In this document: positions 42,131 to 49,927 of the stretch, piece after piece
How the letters are laid out: each line of letters starts with the position of its first letter
Position numbering within the stretch: the first letter of the stretch is position 1
NCBI RefSeq assembly: GCF_004117835.1
Contig: NZ_SDSC01000007.1
Coordinates: 28,138 to 92,137 of the forward strand
Reading direction: 5' to 3'
Length of the DNA: 64,000 nucleotides
From: Macrococcus sp. DPC7161
Lineage (GTDB): Bacteria; Bacillota; Bacilli; Staphylococcales; Staphylococcaceae
Translations under genes and position numbers: made by a program
The notes under the pieces: generated by a model
The model's input: the letters and a program-made list of their open reading frames with translations, nothing else
The model's database searches: none
What the model was told of the DNA's origin: nothing

Positions 42131-42144
42131 TGAAACCGATTACA
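42131..42144. promoter_or_regulatory. cre box (CcpA site)
   Basis: TGAAACCGATTACA matches the cre consensus TGWAANCGNTNWCA at every position. It lies in the 387-nt divergent region between the MFS transporter and butanediol dehydrogenase; it is nearer the transporter. The rest of that region is AT-rich and otherwise holds only the inverted repeats at 42078-42094 and 42149-42177. Confidence 0.75.
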
Positions 42145-42148
42145 ACAA

Positions 42149-42177
42149 CTTTGTGAAAAGTTATTTTTTTCACAAAG
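42149..42177. promoter_or_regulatory. long inverted repeat in the MFS-bdh intergenic region
   Basis: CTTTGTGAAAA (42149-42159) and TTTTCACAAAG (42167-42177) form an 11-bp perfect inverted repeat with a 7-nt spacer. The TTGTGA/TCACAA halves resemble Rex half-sites but are spaced too far apart. It could be an operator or a hairpin. Confidence 0.5.
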
Positions 42178-42415
42178 CTTATTATATAAAAATTGTATTT
42201 TTAATATATACATGCCTTTAGATTAGCTTTTATTTTTATTATTATTTTTTAAATATAGATAAAATACTGTTAATTTATTCACAAGCACTTGTCCATTCCA
42301 AATTAAAACATTTTTCTATATAGAATTGATTGAAAATTCCAATACTTAGGAGCATAATGTAGATATAGTCCATGATATATTTCGGACAACTTAATTGAAG
42401 AGAGGAAGTATTCAC

Positions 42416-43462
42416 ATGAAAGCAGCAGTTTGGTATGGCAAAAAGGATATTCGTGTAGAGGAACGTTCTATTCGAGAAATGTTGGACAATGAAGTACGTG
42501 TTAAAGTTGGTTACGCAGGAATTTGTGGTTCTGATTTACATGAATACCAAGAAGGCCCTGTATTCATCCCTGTAGACAAAGAAGATGCATTAACGGGTGG
42601 TAAAGCGCCACTGATTATGGGTCATGAATTTTCAGGAACAGTTGTTGAAGTCGGTAAAGATGTAAAGAACTTTAAAGTTGGAGATCGCGTTTCAGTAAAT
42701 CCAACGATTACACACGGAAAAAATACGGACGAATTAGATGTATATGATGGATTTAGTTTTATCGGCTTACATACAGACGGTGGTTTCACTGACTTAGTAA
42801 ACGTCCCTGAAACAAACGTTTACCACTTACCTGATAGCTTATCATTACGTGTAGCAGCTACAATTGAACCGTTAGCAGTTGGGGTTCAAGCAATTAAAGA
42901 AAGCGGCTTACAGTTTGGTGATACAGTTGCAATTTTCGGTGCTGGCCCTATCGGTATTTATACAACATTAGCGGCACGTGCTGCAGGTGCAAGTAAAATT
43001 ATCGTATTAGACTTATCACAAGAACGTTTAAATAAAGCAAAAGAATGTGGTGCGACACATATTATTAACTCAGGAGAAGTAAATCCTGTAGAAGCAATTA
43101 AAGAAATCGTACCAGGTGGTGTGGATCGTACATTTGAAGTCGCTGGTGTTCAAGCAACATTTGTACAAGCAATCGATGCAACAAGACCACGTGGAACAAT
43201 GGTTATCGTTTCAATCTTTGCAGGCGATATCGCATGGCCACCATTACAATTAACAAATACAGGTGTTAAAATCACTTCAACAATCGCTTACTCAAGAGCA
43301 TCATATCAACAAACAATTGAGTTAATGGGTAGCGGTCAAATCGATACAGAAAATACGATTACTGGTGAAATCGAATTAGATGATATCGTGACAAAAGGAT
43401 TTGAAACATTAACAAATGACAAATCTCAAGTTAAAATCTTAGTAAAACTTAACGGTGAATAA
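42416..43462 (+). CDS. (R,R)-butanediol dehydrogenase-like zinc alcohol dehydrogenase
   Basis: 348-residue medium-chain dehydrogenase. Catalytic zinc ligands Cys37 (GICGSDLH) and His70-Glu71 (GHEFSG); NAD site AIFGAGPIGIYTTLAARAAG. It lacks the four-cysteine structural zinc lobe, as butanediol dehydrogenases do. It likely interconverts acetoin and 2,3-butanediol for redox balance; sorbitol dehydrogenase-like activity is the alternative. The ATG at 42416 has AGAGGAAG upstream. Confidence 0.87.
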   Translation: MKAAVWYGKKDIRVEERSIREMLDNEVRVKVGYAGICGSDLHEYQEGPVFIPVDKEDALTGGKAPLIMGHEFSGTVVEVGKDVKNFKVGDRVSVNPTITHGKNTDELDVYDGFSFIGLHTDGGFTDLVNVPETNVYHLPDSLSLRVAATIEPLAVGVQAIKESGLQFGDTVAIFGAGPIGIYTTLAARAAGASKIIVLDLSQERLNKAKECGATHIINSGEVNPVEAIKEIVPGGVDRTFEVAGVQATFVQAIDATRPRGTMVIVSIFAGDIAWPPLQLTNTGVKITSTIAYSRASYQQTIELMGSGQIDTENTITGEIELDDIVTKGFETLTNDKSQVKILVKLNGE

Positions 43463-43463
43463 T

Positions 43464-43489
43464 AAAACCGGGGCAAATGCCCCGGTTTA
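43464..43489. terminator. bidirectional terminator bdh / usp
   Basis: 11-bp stem AAACCGGGGCA/TGCCCCGGTTT with a two-base AA spacer at 43465-43488, between convergent genes. Confidence 0.9.
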
Positions 43490-43984
43490 TTCATTGATTA
43501 AATGTTCTGTAAATGTTTTTGTAACATCACTTTTTTCAAATGTGTTTGGCATATTTTCTGTTTTAATAACCAATACATCACATAATGCATATCTTACAAT
43601 TGCTTCAGATACACTTCCTAAAACAAAACGCTCTACCATATTGTATCCAGTAGATCCACAAACAATTAAATCTGCATTCACACGCTTTGCAATCGTTTTA
43701 GGAATCAATTGTTTCGCTGAACCACTTTCATAAATCACTTCTGCTTTAACGCCTTCAGCTTCAGCCATTGCTTTGTAGCCTTTTAAGAAAGTTTCAGTAT
43801 AAGTTACTGCTTGCTCATGAATAGAGCCTGACTCAGGATTTGCACTTGCATAAGTACGTATGTCAATGACATGTGCAATATGAAGTATCGCACCATTACG
43901 TTTTGCCACCTCTACCGCCTTATGAAATGCATATTCACTCACCTTAGAACCATCCACTGTAACTAAAATATTTTGATATTTCAT
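43487..43984 (-). CDS. universal stress protein UspA family
   Basis: 165-residue Usp domain: N-terminal ILVTVDGSKVSEYAFHKAV and the ATP-binding end VCGSTGYNMVERFVLGSVSEAIV with G-x2-G-x9-G-S. These proteins bind ATP and act in stress tolerance by unknown means. Its start overlaps the stop of the bactofilin-like gene (ATGA), so the two are coupled. Confidence 0.92.
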   Translation of the reverse strand: MKYQNILVTVDGSKVSEYAFHKAVEVAKRNGAILHIAHVIDIRTYASANPESGSIHEQAVTYTETFLKGYKAMAEAEGVKAEVIYESGSAKQLIPKTIAKRVNADLIVCGSTGYNMVERFVLGSVSEAIVRYALCDVLVIKTENMPNTFEKSDVTKTFTEHLINE

Positions 43985-44475
43985 AACGTCACCCCTTGTT
44001 GAATTATTTGTATATGTGATTGTTTACTTAACTTCTCTAACCTTTGGCAAACTAAACTTTCAATTATACACCCTTTATTAATTGTGACTTGGTTGCCTTT
44101 TACTGATTTGACATGAACATTTTCTAATGTAATATCATCACCAATAATTTTATCAACCTTTAGAATCGTCTCTTGTTTCTTAGATTTACGAGGCTCTAAA
44201 TGAATTAACGGTGCTTTGATCTTATGAATATAACTATTTGGCGCAAAGTTGATATCGACATCCTCCGCTGTTAACGTACCGACAAGATAGATTTCACCTT
44301 CCACCAATATACGCTTGCACTCGCAATCTGAAGTAAATTTAATAGAGCCATCCACATCAATCGTCCTACACTCTATATCCCCTTTGACAATACCTTCACC
44401 ATCTACATGTAGATGTTTATACTTCCCTTTTGCAATTTCCGAAATACCCTCAATATCCAAATTTTTAGGTGCCAT
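43981..44475 (-). CDS. bactofilin-like polymer-forming protein
   Basis: 164-residue protein with repeated hydrophobic steps (HLHVDGEGIVKGDIECRTIDVDGSI, RILVEGEIYLVGTLTAEDVDI) that fit the right-handed beta helix of bactofilins (PF04519). Bactofilins form filaments in shape or envelope work. I chose the ATG at 44475 with GGGAG seven nt upstream; the open frame to 44610 lacks a site and starts in a different-looking sequence. Operon with UspA. Confidence 0.78.
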   Translation of the reverse strand: MAPKNLDIEGISEIAKGKYKHLHVDGEGIVKGDIECRTIDVDGSIKFTSDCECKRILVEGEIYLVGTLTAEDVDINFAPNSYIHKIKAPLIHLEPRKSKKQETILKVDKIIGDDITLENVHVKSVKGNQVTINKGCIIESLVCQRLEKLSKQSHIQIIQQGVTL

Positions 44476-44625
44476 CCGAAATCTCCCTTTTTCTTTTATT
44501 ATACCAAACTTTCGGATGAATTTGGTTTTTTGACTCACTACTGCTTTCGTTGTGTCCCATAAATTCTTTTTTGACTCACAACTATTTCTATTGTGTCCTA
44601 TAATACACATTTCACATGATAAATA

Positions 44626-45525
44626 CTATAAATAGTATTTCATACCTTTAAGTGTACCAGTCTTTTTAAAATATTGATCTAAAACCCGCCAAATTATCTT
44701 TCGGTTAAAAATCATTAGCCACTCAACTGCTTCATTCATATTGAATGCTTCTTCTTTCAATGTGTATAAATCCCTTAAGTTACTTAATATCAACTTTCTA
44801 TTTGAATATTTTGCACCACACACACAATGGATATAACGCATACCAATTTCTTTCTCCTTAATTTTCCTCCTGCATTTTGGACATAGTGTTCCTTTCATTT
44901 CCATTGTAAAAGGTGTTTTTATAGGTTGATAATGGTCAAGACTTAGGCTCAATTTTTGTAAATGTTTTGCCAGTTGGATGTTTTCTTCTATGTTATTATT
45001 GTAGGTTTCATATTGCTTCAAATGTTTCTTTAATGTACTGCGAAATAGCCATGTCGCTTTATTGGTATCTCCTTTAAAAAAATAAGTTGGATGGATAAAT
45101 ACGATATACTTTTCAAATACATAAGGACATCTCGTCTCTTTTAATATGGCATCCAACACTTTATATGCGGATTCTAATTGAACGTCTGGATGCTTCACAT
45201 GATTTCCGACTTCTCCAATAAACACTTTATCCGCCATTTCATAAGTCCCTTTAAAATTTTTGATTTCGTAGTATGTGATTTTATTTCGATGAATTACGAT
45301 AAAATCAAATTGTGCTTCACCGACATAGCGTTTCTTAAAATACACACCACTTAATACAACTGTTTCTTCATAATGCTTAATAAACTGTTCAAAATCATAT
45401 TCGCCTTGAAAACCAGCTTGTTCTTTTTGGTAGTCAGCTATTTGTTGATCATTCATTTTACTTCTTCCATCAAGTGCTAAATAATAACGTAATTTATTAT
45501 TGGGTTCTAATGGTTGAATAAACAC
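44626..45525 (-). CDS. NERD nuclease-like domain and zinc ribbon protein, second copy
   Basis: 299-residue paralogue of the gene at 34193-35089. Nuclease-like positions Glu42 (GFQGEYDF), Asp74 (QFDFIVI) and Glu87-x-Lys89 (YEIKNFKG) are present, followed by Cys215-x2-Cys218 and Cys234-x-Cys236. The C-terminal region is helical and may be a winged helix, but less clear than in the first copy. It starts with GTG at 45525 after AGGAGG. Function unknown. Confidence 0.78.
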   Translation of the reverse strand: MFIQPLEPNNKLRYYLALDGRSKMNDQQIADYQKEQAGFQGEYDFEQFIKHYEETVVLSGVYFKKRYVGEAQFDFIVIHRNKITYYEIKNFKGTYEMADKVFIGEVGNHVKHPDVQLESAYKVLDAILKETRCPYVFEKYIVFIHPTYFFKGDTNKATWLFRSTLKKHLKQYETYNNNIEENIQLAKHLQKLSLSLDHYQPIKTPFTMEMKGTLCPKCRRKIKEKEIGMRYIHCVCGAKYSNRKLILSNLRDLYTLKEEAFNMNEAVEWLMIFNRKIIWRVLDQYFKKTGTLKGMKYYL

Positions 45526-45551
45526 AAGGCACCTCCTACTACAAATTTAAC

Positions 45552-45564
45552 AAAAGTTAACAAA
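45552..45564 (-). promoter_or_regulatory. GTTAAC motif shared by both NERD genes
   Basis: AAAAGTTAACAAA, identical to 35123-35135, lying 27 nt upstream of the second NERD gene. Both leaders also share ACCTCCTAC at the ribosome binding site. Confidence 0.45.
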
Positions 45565-45593
45565 ATTATAAAGTTAAGTTTTTGTAAATCCAT

Positions 45594-45624
45594 AAAAAAA
45601 AGAGCAGCTTTCCGCTACTCTTTT
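45594..45624 (-). terminator. terminator overlapping the LCP gene stop
   Basis: Stem AAAGAGCAG/CTACTCTTT with one mismatch at 45599-45623, followed by eight T on the minus strand; the LCP stop codon lies in the stem. Confidence 0.85.
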
Positions 45625-46595
45625 AAATCTAAATTGTCTCGATATGCTTTTGTAATTTCTGCTTTTTGTTGTTCATCTGGTAAGAAATACCATAAACCGT
45701 CATCAAGAATACTTCCTGAACCTTGAAGTTGATATTTAGTGACTTTATCTTGTGCGTTTCTGTAATTCAATCCTAAAGTTTTTAAATCATCAAATGAAAA
45801 GTCTGTTACGACGTTATCTTCAACACCCTTTAATAGGCTGTCCATTTTTGTGATTGAACCCACACTTAAAATTTTCTTCGCTAAACCTTGAATCGCAATT
45901 TGTTGACGTTGTTGACGACCAAAGTCACCGCCAGCACCATTTTCTTTACGACTTCTTACGAATGCTAATGCTTTCTCACCATCTAAATGTGTTGTTTGAC
46001 CTTCGACAAAGTCGTAACCTGAATATGAGAATGTTGCATTACTTACGACATCAATGCCACCGACTTTATCAATCATATCATGCAGTCCATCCATATTTAC
46101 AGTCGCATAGAAATCAATTGGAACGTTCATTAATTTTTCTACCGATTTAACTGCCATACCAGGCCCACCATAAGCATAAGCATGATTGATTTTTTCTACT
46201 GAATCTCTACCAACCATTGTCGCTTGCGTATCTCGTGGAATTGAAACCATGATTGTTTTATTAGTTTTTGGATTCATACTCATGATAATAATTGAGTCAC
46301 TTCGTCCGGCATCACCAGAGGCAAGTCGAGTTTTATTCGCATCCACACCAAACAAAGCTACACTGATTGGATCTTGGTTGCTTAAATTAATGCCGCTGTC
46401 ACGTAAGTCTGATTTTTCTCTACCTTCAATCTTATGTTGTATATGGTCTGCAGTATTTTTAACTTTAAAATAGGCATTTCCAATATAAATACCGATTGCT
46501 AGTAATAATAAAATACAAAATAAGACAACCCATTTAAAAATGCCACGTTTTTTCTTTTTTGAAGGTTCATTTACATCAAATTGTTCTTCTGTCAC
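45615..46595 (-). CDS. LytR-CpsA-Psr (LCP) family protein
   Basis: 326-residue membrane-anchored phosphotransferase that attaches wall teichoic acid or other polymers to peptidoglycan. One membrane segment near residues 22-43, then the LCP domain: ALFGVDANKTR, RSDSIIIMSMNPKT, SIPRDTQ, KINHAYAYGG and the arginines in AFVRSRKEN and DFGRQQRQQ. The GTG at 46595 is the start (GAGGTGA six nt upstream). LcpB-like by sequence feel; which paralogue is not certain. Confidence 0.92.
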   Translation of the reverse strand: MTEEQFDVNEPSKKKKRGIFKWVVLFCILLLLAIGIYIGNAYFKVKNTADHIQHKIEGREKSDLRDSGINLSNQDPISVALFGVDANKTRLASGDAGRSDSIIIMSMNPKTNKTIMVSIPRDTQATMVGRDSVEKINHAYAYGGPGMAVKSVEKLMNVPIDFYATVNMDGLHDMIDKVGGIDVVSNATFSYSGYDFVEGQTTHLDGEKALAFVRSRKENGAGGDFGRQQRQQIAIQGLAKKILSVGSITKMDSLLKGVEDNVVTDFSFDDLKTLGLNYRNAQDKVTKYQLQGSGSILDDGLWYFLPDEQQKAEITKAYRDNLDLKE

Positions 46596-47035
46596 TATTA
46601 TCACCTCAATTTATTATTTTATATTATAGCTCATTTCACGAATTAAAGCATCTTTCTTTAATAAAAGTACATAATCAATAATGTTTTCCAAAACTTAAAA
46701 TGTTATACAAGAAAATAAAAACACACTCATTTAAAAACATAAAGAATTGCAACTAATATACCAGAATAATTTCTGCTCTTTATCTCATTAAAGAAATACT
46801 TCACATTCCGAAATATTAGACGTATAAAACTTATTCTCATATTAATTTAATTGATTTTAGATTTAAAAATTTCACATTTTAAATTTTTATCATATATTAT
46901 TGTAAATTAGTCTTTTTAAAAAGGTGACATCATGCTATAATTATGTCATCATTTAATAGGAAATTAATTCAAAAAGCTTCAAACTCCATATTTATCAAAG
47001 ATTTTAAAAAATAATTATAGAAAAGAGTAGTCAAA
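46596..47035. other. 440-nt intergenic region without a gene
   Basis: Very AT-rich divergent region between the LCP gene and the SarA/MarR-like regulator. No ORF or stable hairpin stands out. TGACAT (46925-46930) and ATGTCA (46943-46948) flank a TATAAT (46936-46941), which is a candidate promoter with an operator-like inverted repeat about 95 nt before the regulator's start. Confidence 0.6.
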
Positions 47036-47488
47036 ATGGTTGAATTAGAAAAAACTTTATTCAAGACAGCAAGTCAAATTGAGGTCACATTAAATACAAG
47101 TTTCCAAAAGTCTTTCGGCATTACATTCTCAGAATTTTTGATTTTATTCAAACTTTACCAAGATAAGGAAAGTACAATTGCAGCGATTCAAAAAGATATT
47201 CAATACAAAATGGATTCTGCGAGTATCAAAACGAAAAAGTTAAGAGAGTTAGACTATGTCAAAAAAGAACGTCGCCAAGATGACGAGCGTAAAGTATGTG
47301 TAGTCTTAACAGAAAAAGGAATTGAAATTGTAGAAACAATTTTAGCAGTATATTCAAAAAAGACTACAAATGGTGCTAAGAAATTTTCAACAGAAGACAT
47401 GCAACAACTTATCTCTTTACTAGATCGTTTTAGAACCTCAATGATATACAAAATCACTGAAGATGACATTAGAAGAAGTGCTTATTAA
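47036..47488 (+). CDS. MarR/SarA-family transcriptional regulator
   Basis: 150-residue winged-helix regulator. The recognition helix region STIAAIQKDIQYKMDSASIKTKKLREL and the wing KKERRQDDERKVCVVLT match the SarA/MarR family signature (DER in the wing). A weak AAAGAG ribosome site precedes the ATG. In staphylococci such proteins control exoproteins; a V8-like protease gene is the convergent neighbour. Target inferred only from position. Confidence 0.87.
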   Translation: MVELEKTLFKTASQIEVTLNTSFQKSFGITFSEFLILFKLYQDKESTIAAIQKDIQYKMDSASIKTKKLRELDYVKKERRQDDERKVCVVLTEKGIEIVETILAVYSKKTTNGAKKFSTEDMQQLISLLDRFRTSMIYKITEDDIRRSAY

Positions 47489-47524
47489 AAAATCACGTTA
47501 GGATAACCTAACGTGATTTTTTAA
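47487..47524. terminator. bidirectional terminator regulator / protease
   Basis: 16-bp stem AAAAAATCACGTTAGG/CCTAACGTGATTTTTT with ATAA loop at 47487-47522, between convergent genes. Confidence 0.93.
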
Positions 47525-48345
47525 TATAAATATTTAACGACTTGTTGTCTTGTATAACCTGTTAAGCTTTCAGCACCAGTTAATTCTACACGTGCATATT
47601 TTGTTAGTTTCTCATTATAAAGATTGTAGCCATATGTTCTAAGTCCATATACTCGGTATTTACTATCCACTAAAGGTGAACCAGATGCACCTGCACGAAA
47701 CTTATCTTTCATCGTAAGCTCTGTATCATTATTGGTTCTGCGTAAAAACATTGCCATATTGTAATAACGTCTAGAATAATCATAGTCATCTCCATGATAT
47801 GGATAACCTACAGAGTAAAGTGGTTGTCCATACTTCAAACTATATATTTGAGCTTCTGAAGCCAACTTAAGTGGCTTAACATAATTGGTTAACTTTGCTT
47901 TCGTATGTAATACTGCAATATCTGCATAAGGAATTTTAATGACATCTTTAATTTGAAAGCGATGTTTGTATAATTTACCTTCACGAGCTAAATCAAAGCG
48001 TAGATATTTAGCACCTGTCTTTTTACCAAATTCGTCATCAATCACATGGGCGTTCGTTAAAATCGTATAATCATCTACTACGAAACCTGTCCCCATCACT
48101 TCCACACCTTTACCTGCCCAGCCATTCATATTTTTGACATAGCCTACAGCATTAAAAGGTGATATTTCGTTCTTCACATAAGGCTTAAATATGAGTTTAT
48201 TATTTGAAATCTTACTTGCATAACTGTAACCTAGTTTTTTATTGGCAGACTTCATACCATCATAGTAATAATCTGCTTCCATTGCATGAGCAGTACTTCC
48301 TAACATACTAAGTGCCAGTAGTGCAATGATATTTTTTTTAAGCAT
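47521..48345 (-). CDS. secreted V8/Spl-like serine protease
   Basis: 274-residue trypsin-fold protease with a signal peptide (MLKKNIIALLALSMLGSTAHA, cleavage near residue 21). Catalytic triad: His100 (LTNAHVID), Asp142 (YADIAVLH) and Ser221 (GASGSP). It belongs with glutamyl endopeptidase, Spl and exfoliative-toxin proteases; which of these it resembles most cannot be settled by eye. The prosegment between residues 22 and about 60 is longer than in Spl proteins. Transcribed alone after GAGGTG. Confidence 0.9.
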   Translation of the reverse strand: MLKKNIIALLALSMLGSTAHAMEADYYYDGMKSANKKLGYSYASKISNNKLIFKPYVKNEISPFNAVGYVKNMNGWAGKGVEVMGTGFVVDDYTILTNAHVIDDEFGKKTGAKYLRFDLAREGKLYKHRFQIKDVIKIPYADIAVLHTKAKLTNYVKPLKLASEAQIYSLKYGQPLYSVGYPYHGDDYDYSRRYYNMAMFLRRTNNDTELTMKDKFRAGASGSPLVDSKYRVYGLRTYGYNLYNEKLTKYARVELTGAESLTGYTRQQVVKYLY

Positions 48346-48421
48346 ATGAACACCTCATCTCGTTTTTTTCATTATCTCAAAAATTAAACAGAAAGTGATA
48401 TTACTTTTTCATGTCATTTTT

Positions 48422-48455
48422 GTAAAAAAAGAAGCTGAGACAATTGTCTCAGCTA
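48422..48455 (-). terminator. terminator downstream of gtfB
   Basis: 10-bp stem AGCTGAGACA-AT-TGTCTCAGCT around 48433-48454, followed on the minus strand by TCTTTTTTT. It lies about 155 nt after the gtfB stop. Confidence 0.85.
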
Positions 48456-48461
48456 GAAATG

Positions 48462-48610
48462 TCGTTGCTGTTCGCTTTTGAATCAGCCTTACTATCAGCG
48501 ATTCAAAAGCAGCAACTTCGATAAACAACCTCACACGACTCAAAATCAAAAAGCGATTTTGCTTCGTGCTCGGTTTTTACTCGTTGCTGTTCGCTTTTGA
48601 ATCAGCCTTA
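48462..48610. repeat. 30-bp direct repeat with long inverted repeat
   Basis: An identical 30-bp sequence occurs at 48462-48491 and 48581-48610, 119 nt apart. The first copy continues into its own reverse complement (GTTGCT at 48464 with AGCAAC near 48516; GCTTTTGAATC with GATTCAAAAGC), giving a hairpin with 6- and 11-bp stems. The second copy ends exactly at the gtfB stop codon. No ORF lies between. Confidence 0.8.
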
Positions 48611-49927
48611 TTTAAACACTTTATGAAACTGTGCAGCATTGATTTCATTTGCATGTGCTTTTTGTAATTTCAATGCTTCTGTATAGCTCTTTGGTCGTTG
48701 ATCAAATGACTGAATGGTTTGAATTAATCCTGTATCAAGTTTACCAAATAAATGTGCTGGTAATGTGAAGTCACGGTTTTTCGCTAGTTCATCAATACCT
48801 AAAATAACCATGTTGTAATCAAATGCGGCACGGACTGCATCTAACAATTCACTACCATGGTTTATGTCTAAATAAATACTGCTTTGTTTATATAAATTTA
48901 ATAACATTTCTCTTTTCACATTTGGATACAACTTCACGTTTGCATATTTGCCTAATGCCATTAATTTTGGTGACATCTCAGTAACAGCTGCAATATGGAA
49001 TGTATGATTTGGTAAGCTTTGAACGTTAGATTCAATGTTTTCTAATTGATCTGAATTTGTTAACGTCAAAATATGCTCATTGTAACTCGCTTTTTTCATA
49101 TAGCGGTATAAGTAACCCGTCGGTAAAATACGACGGCGTAAATCATGTTGGACAATTTGTTGCATACAGTCATACACTTGTTGATTCGGTACAGCAACTG
49201 TAAAGTCACGTGTCGGAGATTCAAACATGATTTTCATATTTCCGGGAATGTCATCACCGACTGGCTCTTGCCAGAATAAATAATCTTTTCCTTTAACACC
49301 AAGTTGATATACTACAAAGAATGGTGTTGATAATGAATTGATAATAAATCCACTTAAATCTTCAAATGCTTCTTGTAAATAAAATTGAATGAAGGCAGAC
49401 TTATTGTTAAAGAAATGGTCTTTACCTTTATATGTCACCACATAATCTTGGGTAACATAATTTTCATAAATAACGACTTTACCACGACGATCGAAATACG
49501 TTTTTAATATCGCTACACCACGTAAATCATAGACTGTATTCGCAAATTTAATGCCGTATTGATTATAATGATCCACACTGCGTAAACGATCGTTTACATC
49601 TAACCAATCTACACGACTTACGATACGATTTTTGTATAATTTACGATAGTGGATTTTGCCTCGTGTGTATCCCATATCTTTAATAACGGCATCGTTATTA
49701 TTGCCATCAATTTCCCAATACAATGGTGTTTCAACTTGGTTAAAGAACAATCCTTTGTCACTCTTTAACGGTTTAAAACCACTAAAAAATTGATATGGAC
49801 TTACGACATCTTCAGGCAAGAAACCATCATCATCCATCACCACTGTTGGATGTGTGTACCCAGCTTGTTTTAAAGATTGGAATAATAAACGCGTTCCGTG
49901 ACTAAAACTTTCAAACAAATTAATCAT
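48608..49927 (-). CDS. gtfB: accessory Sec glycosyltransferase chaperone subunit GtfB
   Basis: 439-residue partner of GtfA in O-glycosylation of serine-rich repeat adhesins. GtfB binds the acceptor and activates GtfA. Identified by position (last gene of the accessory Sec cluster) and by the family-like ends (MINLFESFSHGTRLLFQSL). The ATG at 49927 follows GAGGAGG and overlaps the gtfA stop by 8 nt; the longer frame to 49969 is unsupported. Confidence 0.9.
   Translation of the reverse strand: MINLFESFSHGTRLLFQSLKQAGYTHPTVVMDDDGFLPEDVVSPYQFFSGFKPLKSDKGLFFNQVETPLYWEIDGNNNDAVIKDMGYTRGKIHYRKLYKNRIVSRVDWLDVNDRLRSVDHYNQYGIKFANTVYDLRGVAILKTYFDRRGKVVIYENYVTQDYVVTYKGKDHFFNNKSAFIQFYLQEAFEDLSGFIINSLSTPFFVVYQLGVKGKDYLFWQEPVGDDIPGNMKIMFESPTRDFTVAVPNQQVYDCMQQIVQHDLRRRILPTGYLYRYMKKASYNEHILTLTNSDQLENIESNVQSLPNHTFHIAAVTEMSPKLMALGKYANVKLYPNVKREMLLNLYKQSSIYLDINHGSELLDAVRAAFDYNMVILGIDELAKNRDFTLPAHLFGKLDTGLIQTIQSFDQRPKSYTEALKLQKAHANEINAAQFHKVFK

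Noticed and set aside
42149..42177. Rex operator
   Set aside because: TTGTGA and TCACAA halves are present but separated by 13 nt, whereas Rex sites have a 6-nt spacer; kept only as an inverted repeat.
44476..44610. 45-residue extension of the bactofilin-like protein
   Set aside because: No ribosome site at the upstream ATG, while GGGAG is ideally placed before the ATG at 44475; the extension holds a repeated TGTGTCC(C/T)ATAA segment typical of non-coding DNA.
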